Shown here one piece after another: positions 51,101-58,485 of a DNA stretch of 64,000 bases. This DNA comes from Gimesia alba (GTDB lineage Bacteria; Planctomycetota; Planctomycetia; Planctomycetales; Planctomycetaceae), in contig NZ_CP036269.1 in assembly GCF_007744675.1 (NCBI RefSeq), forward strand, positions 868,001-932,000, written 5' to 3'. Position 1 is the first letter of the stretch, and every line of letters begins with the position of its first letter. The notes below the pieces were generated by a model. The model had not been told where the DNA came from and made no database searches. It worked only from the letters and a program-made list of their open reading frames with translations. The position numbers and the translations under genes are program-made.

Positions 51101-52639
51101 ATGGAATCATTCATTACCGCGTTACAGAATCTGGCATCTCCCGAGGTGCTGCTGGTGATTTTCCTCTCAGCCGTCTACGGCTTGTTTGTTGGTTCCATTC
51201 CCGGATTGACGGCGACCATGGCGGTCGCTCTGTTAATCCCGCTCACATTTTATCTGGACAATCTCACCGCGATCGCTACGATCGTGACTCTTGAAGCCTG
51301 CAGTATTTTTGCCGGCGATATACCGACAACGCTGGTCCGCATACCGGGGACTCCGTCGTCGGCAGCATATACCGACGATGCGTATTCCCTCACCCGGCAA
51401 GGTCTGCATGAAACCTCTCTGGGAGTCTCGCTGGTCTTCAGCGTGGCGGGCGGCCTGTTCGGTGCTCTGATTCTCATTCTCGCGGCGCCTCTCCTGGCAA
51501 AAATTGCGTTTCAGTTTACGACGTACGAATACTTCTGGTTGTATGTACTGGGCTTGAGCTGTGCGGCCATCGTTTCCACAGGCTCGCGACTCAAAGGTGC
51601 CCTGGCACTGATGATCGGGCTGATGTTTTCCACCGTCGGCCTGAGTGAAGTCCACAGCGTTCCCCGGTTTACATTTGGCTTTGATGAACTCTTTACCGGC
51701 ATCAATTTCATTCCTGCCATGATTGGTCTGTTCGGCCTTTCAGAAGTCTTTCGAAATTGCCTGACCTCCAAAACCGACGAAGTAGCCGAAAAACTGGAAT
51801 CAGCACATATCAAGGAAGACGACCATTCTCTGTGGAAACATTTAAAGCCCGTCTTCGGCGGCGTTCTACCCCAGCTCTGGAAACGCAAATTCAGCTGGTT
51901 TCGTTCCAGCTGCATTGGCTCTACCATCGGCATGATTCCCGGCGCCGGTGCCGACATTGCTGCCTGGATCTCATACGCGGTCTCCAAAAAATTCTCCAAG
52001 ACCCCCGAAGAATACGGCAAAGGATCGCTCGACGCCGTCGGCGATGCCACCAGTGCGAATAATTCCGCACTCGCGGGTGCCTGGATTCCCGCTCTGGTTC
52101 TGGGAATTCCCGGCGACTCGGTTACGGCGATTGTGATTGGTGTGCTGCTCATGAAAAATATTACTCCCGGCCCCGCGATCTTTGAAAACCCCGATCAACT
52201 TGTGCTCGTGCATGGCATCTATCTCACCTTTATTGTCGCGAATCTGTTGCTCATCCCGCTCGGCTTTCTGGCAATTCGCAGCGGCGCCCAACTCGTACGC
52301 GTTCCCCGCCGTATTTTGATGCCTTTGATTCTGATGTTCTGTGTCGTGGGCTCCTATTCCATTAACGGCAGTTACTTCGATGTCTGGGTCATGCTCGGCA
52401 TGGGCATCTTAGGATTCTTTCTTGAAGTCTTCGCGATCCCGCTCGGACCCGTGGTACTCGGCATCATCCTCGGCAGCCAGTTAGAACAATCCTTCGTACA
52501 GAACCTGACCAAGGATGACAGTTTCCTTTCCTTCTTCAATCGTCCGATTTCCGCAGGCCTCGGCATTTTCTGTATCGCACTCTGGCTCTATCCATTATTG
52601 ATGCCTCTCTTGAGGAAAAAAGAACAGGTCGCCAATTAA
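51101..52639 (+). CDS. tctA: Tripartite tricarboxylate transporter large membrane subunit (TctA-like)
   Basis: A 512-residue membrane protein with about 12 hydrophobic helices. It carries the two TctA signatures: GSIPGLTATMAVALLIP near residue 30 and the related IGMIPGAGADIAAW near residue 275, followed by YGKGSLDAVGDATSANNS and LGIPGDSVTAIVIG. It forms the sodium- or proton-driven permease that takes carboxylates from the binding protein. It is 60 bp downstream of the TctC-TctB fusion in the same direction, so the system is complete with two genes. Confidence 0.95.
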   Translation: MESFITALQNLASPEVLLVIFLSAVYGLFVGSIPGLTATMAVALLIPLTFYLDNLTAIATIVTLEACSIFAGDIPTTLVRIPGTPSSAAYTDDAYSLTRQGLHETSLGVSLVFSVAGGLFGALILILAAPLLAKIAFQFTTYEYFWLYVLGLSCAAIVSTGSRLKGALALMIGLMFSTVGLSEVHSVPRFTFGFDELFTGINFIPAMIGLFGLSEVFRNCLTSKTDEVAEKLESAHIKEDDHSLWKHLKPVFGGVLPQLWKRKFSWFRSSCIGSTIGMIPGAGADIAAWISYAVSKKFSKTPEEYGKGSLDAVGDATSANNSALAGAWIPALVLGIPGDSVTAIVIGVLLMKNITPGPAIFENPDQLVLVHGIYLTFIVANLLLIPLGFLAIRSGAQLVRVPRRILMPLILMFCVVGSYSINGSYFDVWVMLGMGILGFFLEVFAIPLGPVVLGIILGSQLEQSFVQNLTKDDSFLSFFNRPISAGLGIFCIALWLYPLLMPLLRKKEQVAN

Positions 52640-53104
52640 ATATTTCTGACAGTTCCATTTTTTCAGTGAACTTTTCGTATCTGACTTCGCAATTTTCAGC
52701 ATGGAAATCAGCTTGACACCGCGGTGCCCTTCGTGAAACTCTGCAGTTGCGCGTCGCGCGCGAGAGAACTGAACCGTGCAGTTCCCAATGTTGACGACTG
52801 CTGACTTTTCCATCATCAAAAACAGGGCGTTTTTTAATTCACACACCTGCACAACGCTCTGAACTAACCGCATAACACCTGCTTTTTTTATGCGGGTCGA
52901 CACACTTCGGACCACATTCCGCACAGAACCAACACCGCTCCGCACTGCATGAACCACAGTCTGACACAATTCGGCACCAAAGCGGATTGACAGCCTCACG
53001 CCGTTCGCGATGATCTGTGGTATGCGAACAACAAACAGAATGAAATGCAGGAAAACAAACATGTTTATCACGTTTTCATCCCATTGTTTCTCTTCTTTGA
53101 TCAT
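52595..53104 (-). CDS. Uncertain hypothetical protein with one hydrophobic segment
   Basis: A 169-codon frame from ATG 53104, preceded by CAGGAGAGA, a good ribosome-binding site. Its N-terminus (VFLHFILFVVRIPQIIANG) could be a membrane helix; the rest shows no known domain. The frame overlaps the tctA 3' end by 45 bp on the opposite strand, and its composition is unlike neighbouring genes. It lies next to dispersed repeats, so it may be a decayed or chance frame. Listed because of the start context only. Confidence 0.3.
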   Translation of the reverse strand: MIKEEKQWDENVINMFVFLHFILFVVRIPQIIANGVRLSIRFGAELCQTVVHAVRSGVGSVRNVVRSVSTRIKKAGVMRLVQSVVQVCELKNALFLMMEKSAVVNIGNCTVQFSRARRATAEFHEGHRGVKLISMLKIAKSDTKSSLKKWNCQKYLIGDLFFFPQERHQ

Positions 53105-53154
53105 GCTGTCAGTCTCTCCTGCATTTCTATCACTTAGAATTGGTAAATGGTTTG

Positions 53155-53185
53155 CACTGCCGGACAAGACGGTCAGTGGCACACG
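53155..53185 (+). repeat. Dispersed palindromic repeat, copy 1
   Basis: An imperfect hairpin with CACTG/CAGTG arms around GGACAAG, followed by GCACACG. It is an inverted copy of the repeat at 53350-53393. I recall similar ACAAG-centred CACTG...CAGTGGCACAC elements in many copies in planctomycete genomes (recollection, not checked). Confidence 0.65.
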
Positions 53186-53349
53186 ATGAGTTTGATTGGG
53201 TGAGGCAAGTTTCCCGGTATTTCTTCGTTATCTCTGGAATCTCCTGCTTGCTGTGCTCAGGCCGGATTGCATCCGAACCCACCCTTTCGTGTCTTTTCGG
53301 TGTAGAAAAAAACATGACGAGTCCAAAAGTCCAATGTCCTGTTCCACTG

Positions 53350-53393
53350 GTGTGTGCCACTAGTGTGTGCCACTGTCGGCTTGTCCGACAGTG
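53350..53393 (-). repeat. Dispersed palindromic repeat, copy 2
   Basis: CACTGTCGG (53371-53379) and CCGACAGTG (53385-53393) form a perfect 9-bp stem with a 5-nt loop. On its left the 11-mer TGTGTGCCACT occurs twice (53351-53361 and 53364-53374), so the flank is itself duplicated. The element is inverted relative to the copy at 53155-53185, with about 165 bp between them. Confidence 0.7.
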
Positions 53394-53528
53394 CTGGTTC
53401 CAGGATTCCATTCCTATTCACGCGCGGAACGGACCCGGGGAAATCCCACACAGGATGACAGTAAAAAATCGTACCTGAGAGACGTGGATTCGCCGAGATG
53501 AACATCACGCACTCACGGGTGCAAACCG

Positions 53529-55025
53529 TCAGGCAGCCCGCCGTTGCAGAATCACCTGGCCGGCCCGCACAAGACCCAGGCTGACAAACGCCAGCGTTGG
53601 CAGTAACAACGGCATCAGGAACCGTTCTCCGGCGGCGATCGGCAGATACCAGGCAAACGCCAGCCAGAACAGCAGCATCCAGATCAAATACAAGCGTCGT
53701 GCCGGCCCCGTTTCCGACAACAGTCCCACCAGCAGAAACGGCACCGCCAACAGGCCAAAGAACAATCGCCCTTCTTCAAACGGGAGCGGCCCCAGACTGC
53801 GCAGGAAAATGAAGACCTGCCACAAGAGCCCTTTCACTTCGCGTTTGACGATGGTGGCTACCGAGTGAGTCTGCAAATAGTTCCGGGCGGCCTGACTGAG
53901 TGAACCTTGCTTTGCCAGGGCATGCGGCTCCGTGAATTCATCCTGAAACATCAGATACGAATTCGCATTAAACGTCGGGCTGCCATACACGCGCGCATTT
54001 CGCACCAGCAACGGCGAGGCGATTACCGCGAAACTCGCCACCAGCAGGCAGACGCTGACCAGAATCGTTTTCAACGAAGCGGTTGTTGTTTGAGTCTGCG
54101 TTGGTGCGGCGGCACTTTCAGTATTCGTGTGACTTTGTTTTTTGAATCGCGAACAGAGCCCACTCCAGTTCACTGCATACGAACAGAGCCAGAGTAAGAG
54201 CCCCAGCAGCAACAATAGCGCCGTTCCTTTCGTGAGCCACGCCAGTCCCAGCATCAGCCCCAACCCAATCAAAGGCACATAAGGAATTTTGAGAGCCGCT
54301 CTGAGATCGGGCAGTCGTAACACAATCAGCCACAGGCAGGCGACAAAAAATAACAGCAGCCCTTCACAGACGACCCGCCCCGTCAATTGGCAATAGGCGA
54401 CATTCACACTGAGTAAAAACCCCGTCAGCCCTCCTGTCAGATTTCCATACTGCCGCGCGATTCCGATTGAGAAAATCAACAGAGCCAATAAACCGAACAT
54501 CGCCGACAGGCGTTTGCCCGCTTCATAGTCAGGAAAGAATGAGAGCAACGCGACGTAGAGCGGGTGCTGGTTGGCTTCCTTGTAGTCTCCCGCAAACAGC
54601 TGACGCATCAAAACCGTCGCGCCCCCGGATTCCTGAACCGTTTTGGCCTGCGTCAGAAACGCGGCCTGATCATTGTTCGCCGGCTTCGGTTGCTGCGGAA
54701 TCAGATTGATCATCACCACGAAATACACAATCATCGAAAACGAGAGCAACAGACTGCCCAGCCAGTGATCCGCGGGATTCGTCGCCTCAGAAAAAATGCG
54801 GCATCCGTTTTTTGCTTTTTGCAGAACCTGTTCCCAAAAGCGGTTGGGCACCAGGCAGCCGGCGACTCCGATCAGAGCAGACACCACGCAGCAGGCGGCT
54901 GCTGCCGAAGCCAGGGAAGGGCGCTCTACGAGGACCGCCCCTTTGAGTTGCACGATCTCCCATAATGCCAGACCGGAGATGCCAGCCAGGGCACCGGATA
55001 CTAGTCTGGGAACGAGGGTGTTCAT
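53529..55025 (-). CDS. GT39/ArnT-like membrane glycosyltransferase
   Basis: A 498-residue membrane protein with about ten or more helices of the GT-C type. The expected acidic residue follows the early membrane helices in PANNDQAAFLTQAKTVQ (around residue 140), and EANQHPLYVALLSFFPDYE resembles the family's following conserved loop. I chose ATG 55025 (NTLVPRLVSGALAGISG), preceded by AAAGG; the frame opens at TTG 55151, which would run through the MITE-like element. The donor is probably a polyprenyl-linked sugar. It has no adjacent glycan cluster; the neighbours are repeats and lgt. Confidence 0.75.
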   Translation of the reverse strand: MNTLVPRLVSGALAGISGLALWEIVQLKGAVLVERPSLASAAAACCVVSALIGVAGCLVPNRFWEQVLQKAKNGCRIFSEATNPADHWLGSLLLSFSMIVYFVVMINLIPQQPKPANNDQAAFLTQAKTVQESGGATVLMRQLFAGDYKEANQHPLYVALLSFFPDYEAGKRLSAMFGLLALLIFSIGIARQYGNLTGGLTGFLLSVNVAYCQLTGRVVCEGLLLFFVACLWLIVLRLPDLRAALKIPYVPLIGLGLMLGLAWLTKGTALLLLLGLLLWLCSYAVNWSGLCSRFKKQSHTNTESAAAPTQTQTTTASLKTILVSVCLLVASFAVIASPLLVRNARVYGSPTFNANSYLMFQDEFTEPHALAKQGSLSQAARNYLQTHSVATIVKREVKGLLWQVFIFLRSLGPLPFEEGRLFFGLLAVPFLLVGLLSETGPARRLYLIWMLLFWLAFAWYLPIAAGERFLMPLLLPTLAFVSLGLVRAGQVILQRRAA

Positions 55026-55343
55026 CAGGCAAGCAACCTTTCTGAAGTCGACGGGCGAATATACTAGTGGAGTGTCATTTTTAAATTTTGGGTTGATAGA
55101 TATCACGAGAGTGCGACAACGGAGCACGTAAACAACACTCCTAACCCTCAATTTCTAGCTTGACAAAGCACTAGAGGTCGTCCTGAAACAGGTTAATAAA
55201 AACCGAAACAGGCTAATAAAACGGAATTCGGACTAGGCTTAAAGTGACGAATGGTCTATCTTTCGGTCTGATAAGCATAGCATATTTGAGCCGTTCTGAA
55301 ATCACAGAATTAATCAGAACGCCCATTTTTGAATTCGGGAGTA
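55026..55343. other. Intergenic region with mobile-element remnants upstream of lgt
   Basis: Contains the MITE-like element at 55064-55174 and, from 55175, AGGTCGTCC, which resembles the terminus of the IS at the left end of the window. Two similar segments, GAAACAGGTTAATAAAA and GAAACAGGCTAATAAAA, follow in tandem at about 55186 and 55205. No ORF is supported. Confidence 0.5.
55064..55174. mobile_element. MITE-like element, 111 bp with CTAG at both ends
   Basis: The left end CTAGTGGAGTGTCA (55064-55077) and the complement of the right end, CTAGTGCTTTGTCA, match at CTAGTG and TGTCA, forming imperfect terminal inverted repeats; further in, AAATT and GGG are also shared. CTAG at both ends (55064-55067 and 55171-55174) may be a target duplication. 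It has no coding capacity. It was probably moved by a transposase encoded elsewhere. Confidence 0.55.
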
Positions 55344-56201
55344 ATGAGTCACGTGTATTCAGTGATCGCCCATCTGTCGTGGGACATTAACCGTATCCTG
55401 TTTGAATTCGGCCCGATTAAGATCCGTTATTACGGTCTCTTTTTCACCGCCGGTTTCATCTGCGGCTATCTTCTGCTCCGCTGGATGTATCGCACGGAAA
55501 ACAAAAACGTCGACGATGTCGATTCGCTGCTGATCTATATGGTGATCGGAACGATTGTCGGTGCCCGGTTAGGACATTGCCTGTTTTATCATCCCGCTTA
55601 CTTTTTTGAGAAACCAATTCGCTTTCTGGAAATCTGGAAAGGCGGCCTGGCCAGTCACGGTGCCGCCGTCGGCATTACCATTTCCGCCTGGCTCTACTCA
55701 CGGAAACACAAGGATCAATCCCTGTTGTGGCTGATGGATCGTTTAGCGATTCCCGTCGCACTGGCCGGCTTTTTCATCCGCATCGGCAACTTTTTCAATT
55801 CCGAAATTCTGGGACGCGCTTCCGATGTTCCCTGGGCGGTGATCTTTGTGAATGGTCTGGAACTCGACAAAGAAGCTCAGATGACGCCCCGGCATCCGGT
55901 GATGCTGTATGAATCACTCTGCTACGGCTGCATTTTTCTCATTCTCTATCTGCTCTACCGCAAGTATCGTGCGGCAACCCCTGGCGGCTTACTGGTTGGT
56001 CTGTTCTTTGTTCTGGTCTTTACCGCCCGCTTTGTGCTGGAATTCTTCAAGCTGCGACAAGCCGAATTTGCACAAGGGTTACCCCTCAGCGTCGGGCAGA
56101 TGCTCAGTATTCCGCTGGTCATCGCCGGTGTTCTCCTGCTGATTTATCGCAGACCTGTCGCATCGACAGAGAGTATCGCGGCCCCCGAAAAAAAGAAATA
56201 A
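55344..56201 (+). CDS. lgt: Prolipoprotein diacylglyceryl transferase
   Basis: Integral membrane enzyme that transfers diacylglycerol from phosphatidylglycerol to the lipobox Cys of prolipoproteins, the first step of lipoprotein maturation. The 285-residue protein has about seven helices, with the periplasmic GGLASHGAAVGI motif near residue 105, RIGNFFNSEILGR near residue 150 and RHPVMLYES near residue 180. I chose ATG 55344 behind GGGAG; TTG 55329 is possible. It would act on the TctC-type lipoprotein encoded 5 kb upstream, among others. Confidence 0.96.
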   Translation: MSHVYSVIAHLSWDINRILFEFGPIKIRYYGLFFTAGFICGYLLLRWMYRTENKNVDDVDSLLIYMVIGTIVGARLGHCLFYHPAYFFEKPIRFLEIWKGGLASHGAAVGITISAWLYSRKHKDQSLLWLMDRLAIPVALAGFFIRIGNFFNSEILGRASDVPWAVIFVNGLELDKEAQMTPRHPVMLYESLCYGCIFLILYLLYRKYRAATPGGLLVGLFFVLVFTARFVLEFFKLRQAEFAQGLPLSVGQMLSIPLVIAGVLLLIYRRPVASTESIAAPEKKK

Positions 56202-56514
56202 GCGACATTTACTGAGTTTGTGTTCACTTTTCTGGGTTAGGAATTGTCGTCGCAGACGTCTTTATAAGTAGGCAAATAGCAGGCAAAGATGTGTGCTTTT
56301 GTTTATTTCAGGGATCGTATTGCCTTAAATCATAGATCCTAGTAAAGTTCGCGAGCAAAATACTCAGATTTTACTACTAGTGATCAGGTCTATTCCGCTT
56401 TTGGAATTCGGTTGTTTTTTTGCAACACGGATCTTTGACTCAGGTGTATAATGAGGTGCAGGCTTAACTCGCTTGCTGCCAGCTGGCAGCCGTTTTAATG
56501 AATTGAGGCGATTT
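56202..56514. other. Intergenic region before the sigma-factor gene
   Basis: About 313 bp between lgt and the sigma gene on the same strand. It contains a TATAAT at 56447-56452, about 62 bp before GTG 56515, and a small GTTG...CAAC hairpin around 56421-56436. No ORF is supported. Confidence 0.4.
56447..56452 (+). promoter_or_regulatory. Candidate -10 element of the sigma-factor gene
   Basis: A perfect TATAAT with no well-spaced -35 (the nearest TTGACT is only 6 bp away). Listed as a candidate only. Confidence 0.3.
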
Positions 56515-57099
56515 GTGGCTCTCACGGATATTGATAAAAATTTGCTCAAACGCTGTCTGGCGGAAGAGCCGGGTGCATGGAAGGATTTCGTTGACCGGTT
56601 TATCGGCCTGTTCACGCATGTAATTCATCACACTGCCCATGCCCGCAGTATTCGTGTCACCGACAACGATGTCGAAGATCTGCTCTCAGAAGTCTTTCTG
56701 GTTCTGTTGGCGAATGACTACCGCGTCCTGCGAAACTTTCGGGGTAACAGTTCACTGGCGACCTACCTCACGGTCGTCTCTCGTCGTGTTGTGGTAAAAA
56801 AAATGGTGGAACGCCGGATGGCTGAAGCATTGGGGCATGTTTCCACCAAATCCAAACTGGAATCAATCTCTGAAGAAACGCGGCATCAACAGGCGCTGGA
56901 AGATCAGGAAGAGATCCAGAACATGATCAAGCAACTGCCGCCCGCAGATGCACAGATTGTGGAGCAATACCATCTGCAGGGAAAGTCCTACCAGCAGATC
57001 AGTAGCGAATTGGATATCCCCGAGAATTCGATCGGGCCGACACTCTCACGGGCACGTAACCGTATGCGTGAAGACAAATCCAAAACGCGTACGCTCTAA
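56515..57099 (+). CDS. ECF-like RNA polymerase sigma factor
   Basis: A 194-residue sigma70-family protein with region 2 at about residues 25-95 (core-binding motif DVEDLLSEVFLVLL, followed by RNFRGNSSLATYLTVVSRR) and region 4 at about residues 130-185 (QLPPADAQIVEQYHLQG, then SYQQISSELDIPENSIG, the helix-turn-helix). Region 3 is absent, so it is of the ECF type. I chose GTG 56515, preceded by GAGG at a suitable distance. No anti-sigma gene is adjacent, and the downstream gene is convergent, so how it is controlled is unknown. Confidence 0.9.
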   Translation: MALTDIDKNLLKRCLAEEPGAWKDFVDRFIGLFTHVIHHTAHARSIRVTDNDVEDLLSEVFLVLLANDYRVLRNFRGNSSLATYLTVVSRRVVVKKMVERRMAEALGHVSTKSKLESISEETRHQQALEDQEEIQNMIKQLPPADAQIVEQYHLQGKSYQQISSELDIPENSIGPTLSRARNRMREDKSKTRTL

Positions 57100-57137
57100 G
57101 CATCTGTTTGTTCCTTTCGATTTGAATGAGAATTCAT

Positions 57138-57177
57138 CTCGGCCAGGAAGAATAGTCGCAGGCGCTTCCTGACCGAG
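57138..57177. terminator. Hairpin between convergent sigma and YHYH genes
   Basis: CTCGG-c-CAGGAAG (57138-57150) pairs with CTTCCTG-a-CCGAG (57165-57177), a 12-bp stem with one mismatch and a 14-nt loop. It lies 38 bp after the sigma stop and 45 bp after the YHYH stop on the other strand. No U-tract on either side, so termination is plausible rather than certain. Confidence 0.45.
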
Positions 57178-57222
57178 AGGGATTCGGATGACATACGCCG
57201 CTCTGTCAAATCCTCCTCCTTG

Positions 57223-58161
57223 TTATTGACTACGGCCGAAACCACCTCGCTGTCTACTTTGTCCTGGTGGACCAAAACCGCCGCGTCCGGGGCCACGCCC
57301 CCCCGGTCTAGGACCACGTCTCTGGAAACTGCTGTCGGGAGTTCCGCGAAAATAGCGGGGAATAAACGGAAACTCTTCGATAATGTAATAATGGTAAATG
57401 CCATCGGGATATTCAGGTGTCACACCGAATCGGCCGTTGCATTCATCCAGATCGCCGGCACCTTCCACGTACTCGTAATCGGCCACGAAGGTGCCGTCGT
57501 ATTTTCCGCGAGGACCATTCGGGCGAGTCCCTTTTTTGATTCGATAGCTGGATTTCATTTTTCGTACTTCACTTGAAGCATCTTTCGCATCCGTGTAGCC
57601 ATACTGCCCATAGATCGGAAATCCGTCTGCGGCGACGCCGATCAGTGTCACCGCTTTGCTTTTATTCAAATTCGAAATCAGACCAGTCGGTAAGCCGTGA
57701 TAGTGGTAACTGCCCGTGGGTTGAACATGCGCATTACTCTGATCGAGTCCCAGATTGATCTTTCCGGACTTGGCTTCATAGTTCCAGCCGGAGCGACGAT
57801 CGCGGTTCCAGAACTCCGCTGTCTCTGCATCGAACACGACCCCGTTGATCGCAATGCCAAACGGTGAATGAGAATTGGCGGTGGTGTTGCGGGCTATTTT
57901 CGGTTCAGCGGGAACCCGGAACTGGTAACGCTGCGGCCGGATGGTATTCGGATTATTTCGATTCGGAAATCGCCCCGGTTGATGATCGGGAATCCCGTTC
58001 GAACTGATATAGCGATAACCGTCTTTCACGGTAATCTGTATCTGACTCTTTGGCAGAGGGCCGGAAGAGGGAGGACCAAATCCCGGCGGGGGAAATGCCG
58101 ACAGTGGTGCAGCACTCCCACACAGAACGAGAGAACAGAGTGTCAGCAGTCGAATTTTCAA
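57223..58161 (-). CDS. Secreted YHYH-domain protein
   Basis: A 312-residue exported protein with a signal peptide (KIRLLTLCSLVLCGSAAPLS). The mature protein holds a YHYH domain (PF14240 type) with SYHYHGLPTGL near residue 155, then GVAADGFPIYGQYGY and a TPEYPDGIYHYYII segment. The C-terminus is a low-complexity Gly/Arg/Pro tail of about 35 residues. I chose TTG 58161, with GAGG just upstream, because it puts the signal peptide at the very start; the frame opens at GTG 58209. The family's function is unknown; it occurs in marine bacteria and planctomycetes. Confidence 0.82.
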   Translation of the reverse strand: MKIRLLTLCSLVLCGSAAPLSAFPPPGFGPPSSGPLPKSQIQITVKDGYRYISSNGIPDHQPGRFPNRNNPNTIRPQRYQFRVPAEPKIARNTTANSHSPFGIAINGVVFDAETAEFWNRDRRSGWNYEAKSGKINLGLDQSNAHVQPTGSYHYHGLPTGLISNLNKSKAVTLIGVAADGFPIYGQYGYTDAKDASSEVRKMKSSYRIKKGTRPNGPRGKYDGTFVADYEYVEGAGDLDECNGRFGVTPEYPDGIYHYYIIEEFPFIPRYFRGTPDSSFQRRGPRPGGRGPGRGGFGPPGQSRQRGGFGRSQ

Positions 58162-58485
58162 AGCAGCCTCACAATCTGTTGTTGGTTTGATCCCGTCAAA
58201 AAAATTCACAAATTCTTCGTATCTAAGTTCATAACGAGTCAGAGAGCAGAGATTCCACCGGGTTTTTGACGTTTTTTAAAAAAATGATCCCAGGTGTCGT
58301 GTTCACGTCGCGTCTAAGATCGCCAGTGGAAACCCGCGTTCTGTTGACAGTCAGGCTGTGCCGAACAAAAATCGACGTAATGGATAGTCTGTCGGCTCAA
58401 AAACGAACGACACGGGTTTCTCTCACTCACGGATTGAACCACTCCCCTGAATTGATTCTGCGGAATCTGGAAACGGATTGTATTG
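58162..58485. other. Divergent intergenic region between the YHYH gene and a hydrolase gene
   Basis: Contains a TTGACA at 58344-58349 with AAAAAT 17 bp later (58367-58372), a candidate promoter for the hydrolase, and an A/T palindrome TTTTTTAAAAAA near 58273. No ORF is supported. Confidence 0.4.
58344..58372 (+). promoter_or_regulatory. Candidate promoter of the secreted hydrolase gene
   Basis: A perfect TTGACA -35 and an AAAAAT -10 (four of six consensus positions) with 17-bp spacing, about 114 bp before ATG 58486. Confidence 0.35.

Larger units (their letters stand above)
52640..53528. other. Low-gene-density region with repeats between tctA and a membrane glycosyltransferase
   Basis: Apart from the uncertain frame at 52595-53104 and the pair of inverted palindromic repeats, nothing coding is supported. 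Overlapping frames around 53130-53510 on both strands run through the repeats and are not genes. Confidence 0.5.

Noticed and set aside
53130-53510. Overlapping frames on both strands around the palindromic repeats
   Set aside because: Their residues are translations of the repeats in several frames; no coding signal.
55026-55151. Extension of the GT39-like gene to TTG 55151
   Set aside because: It reads through the MITE-like element, and ATG 55025 gives a normal membrane-protein start.
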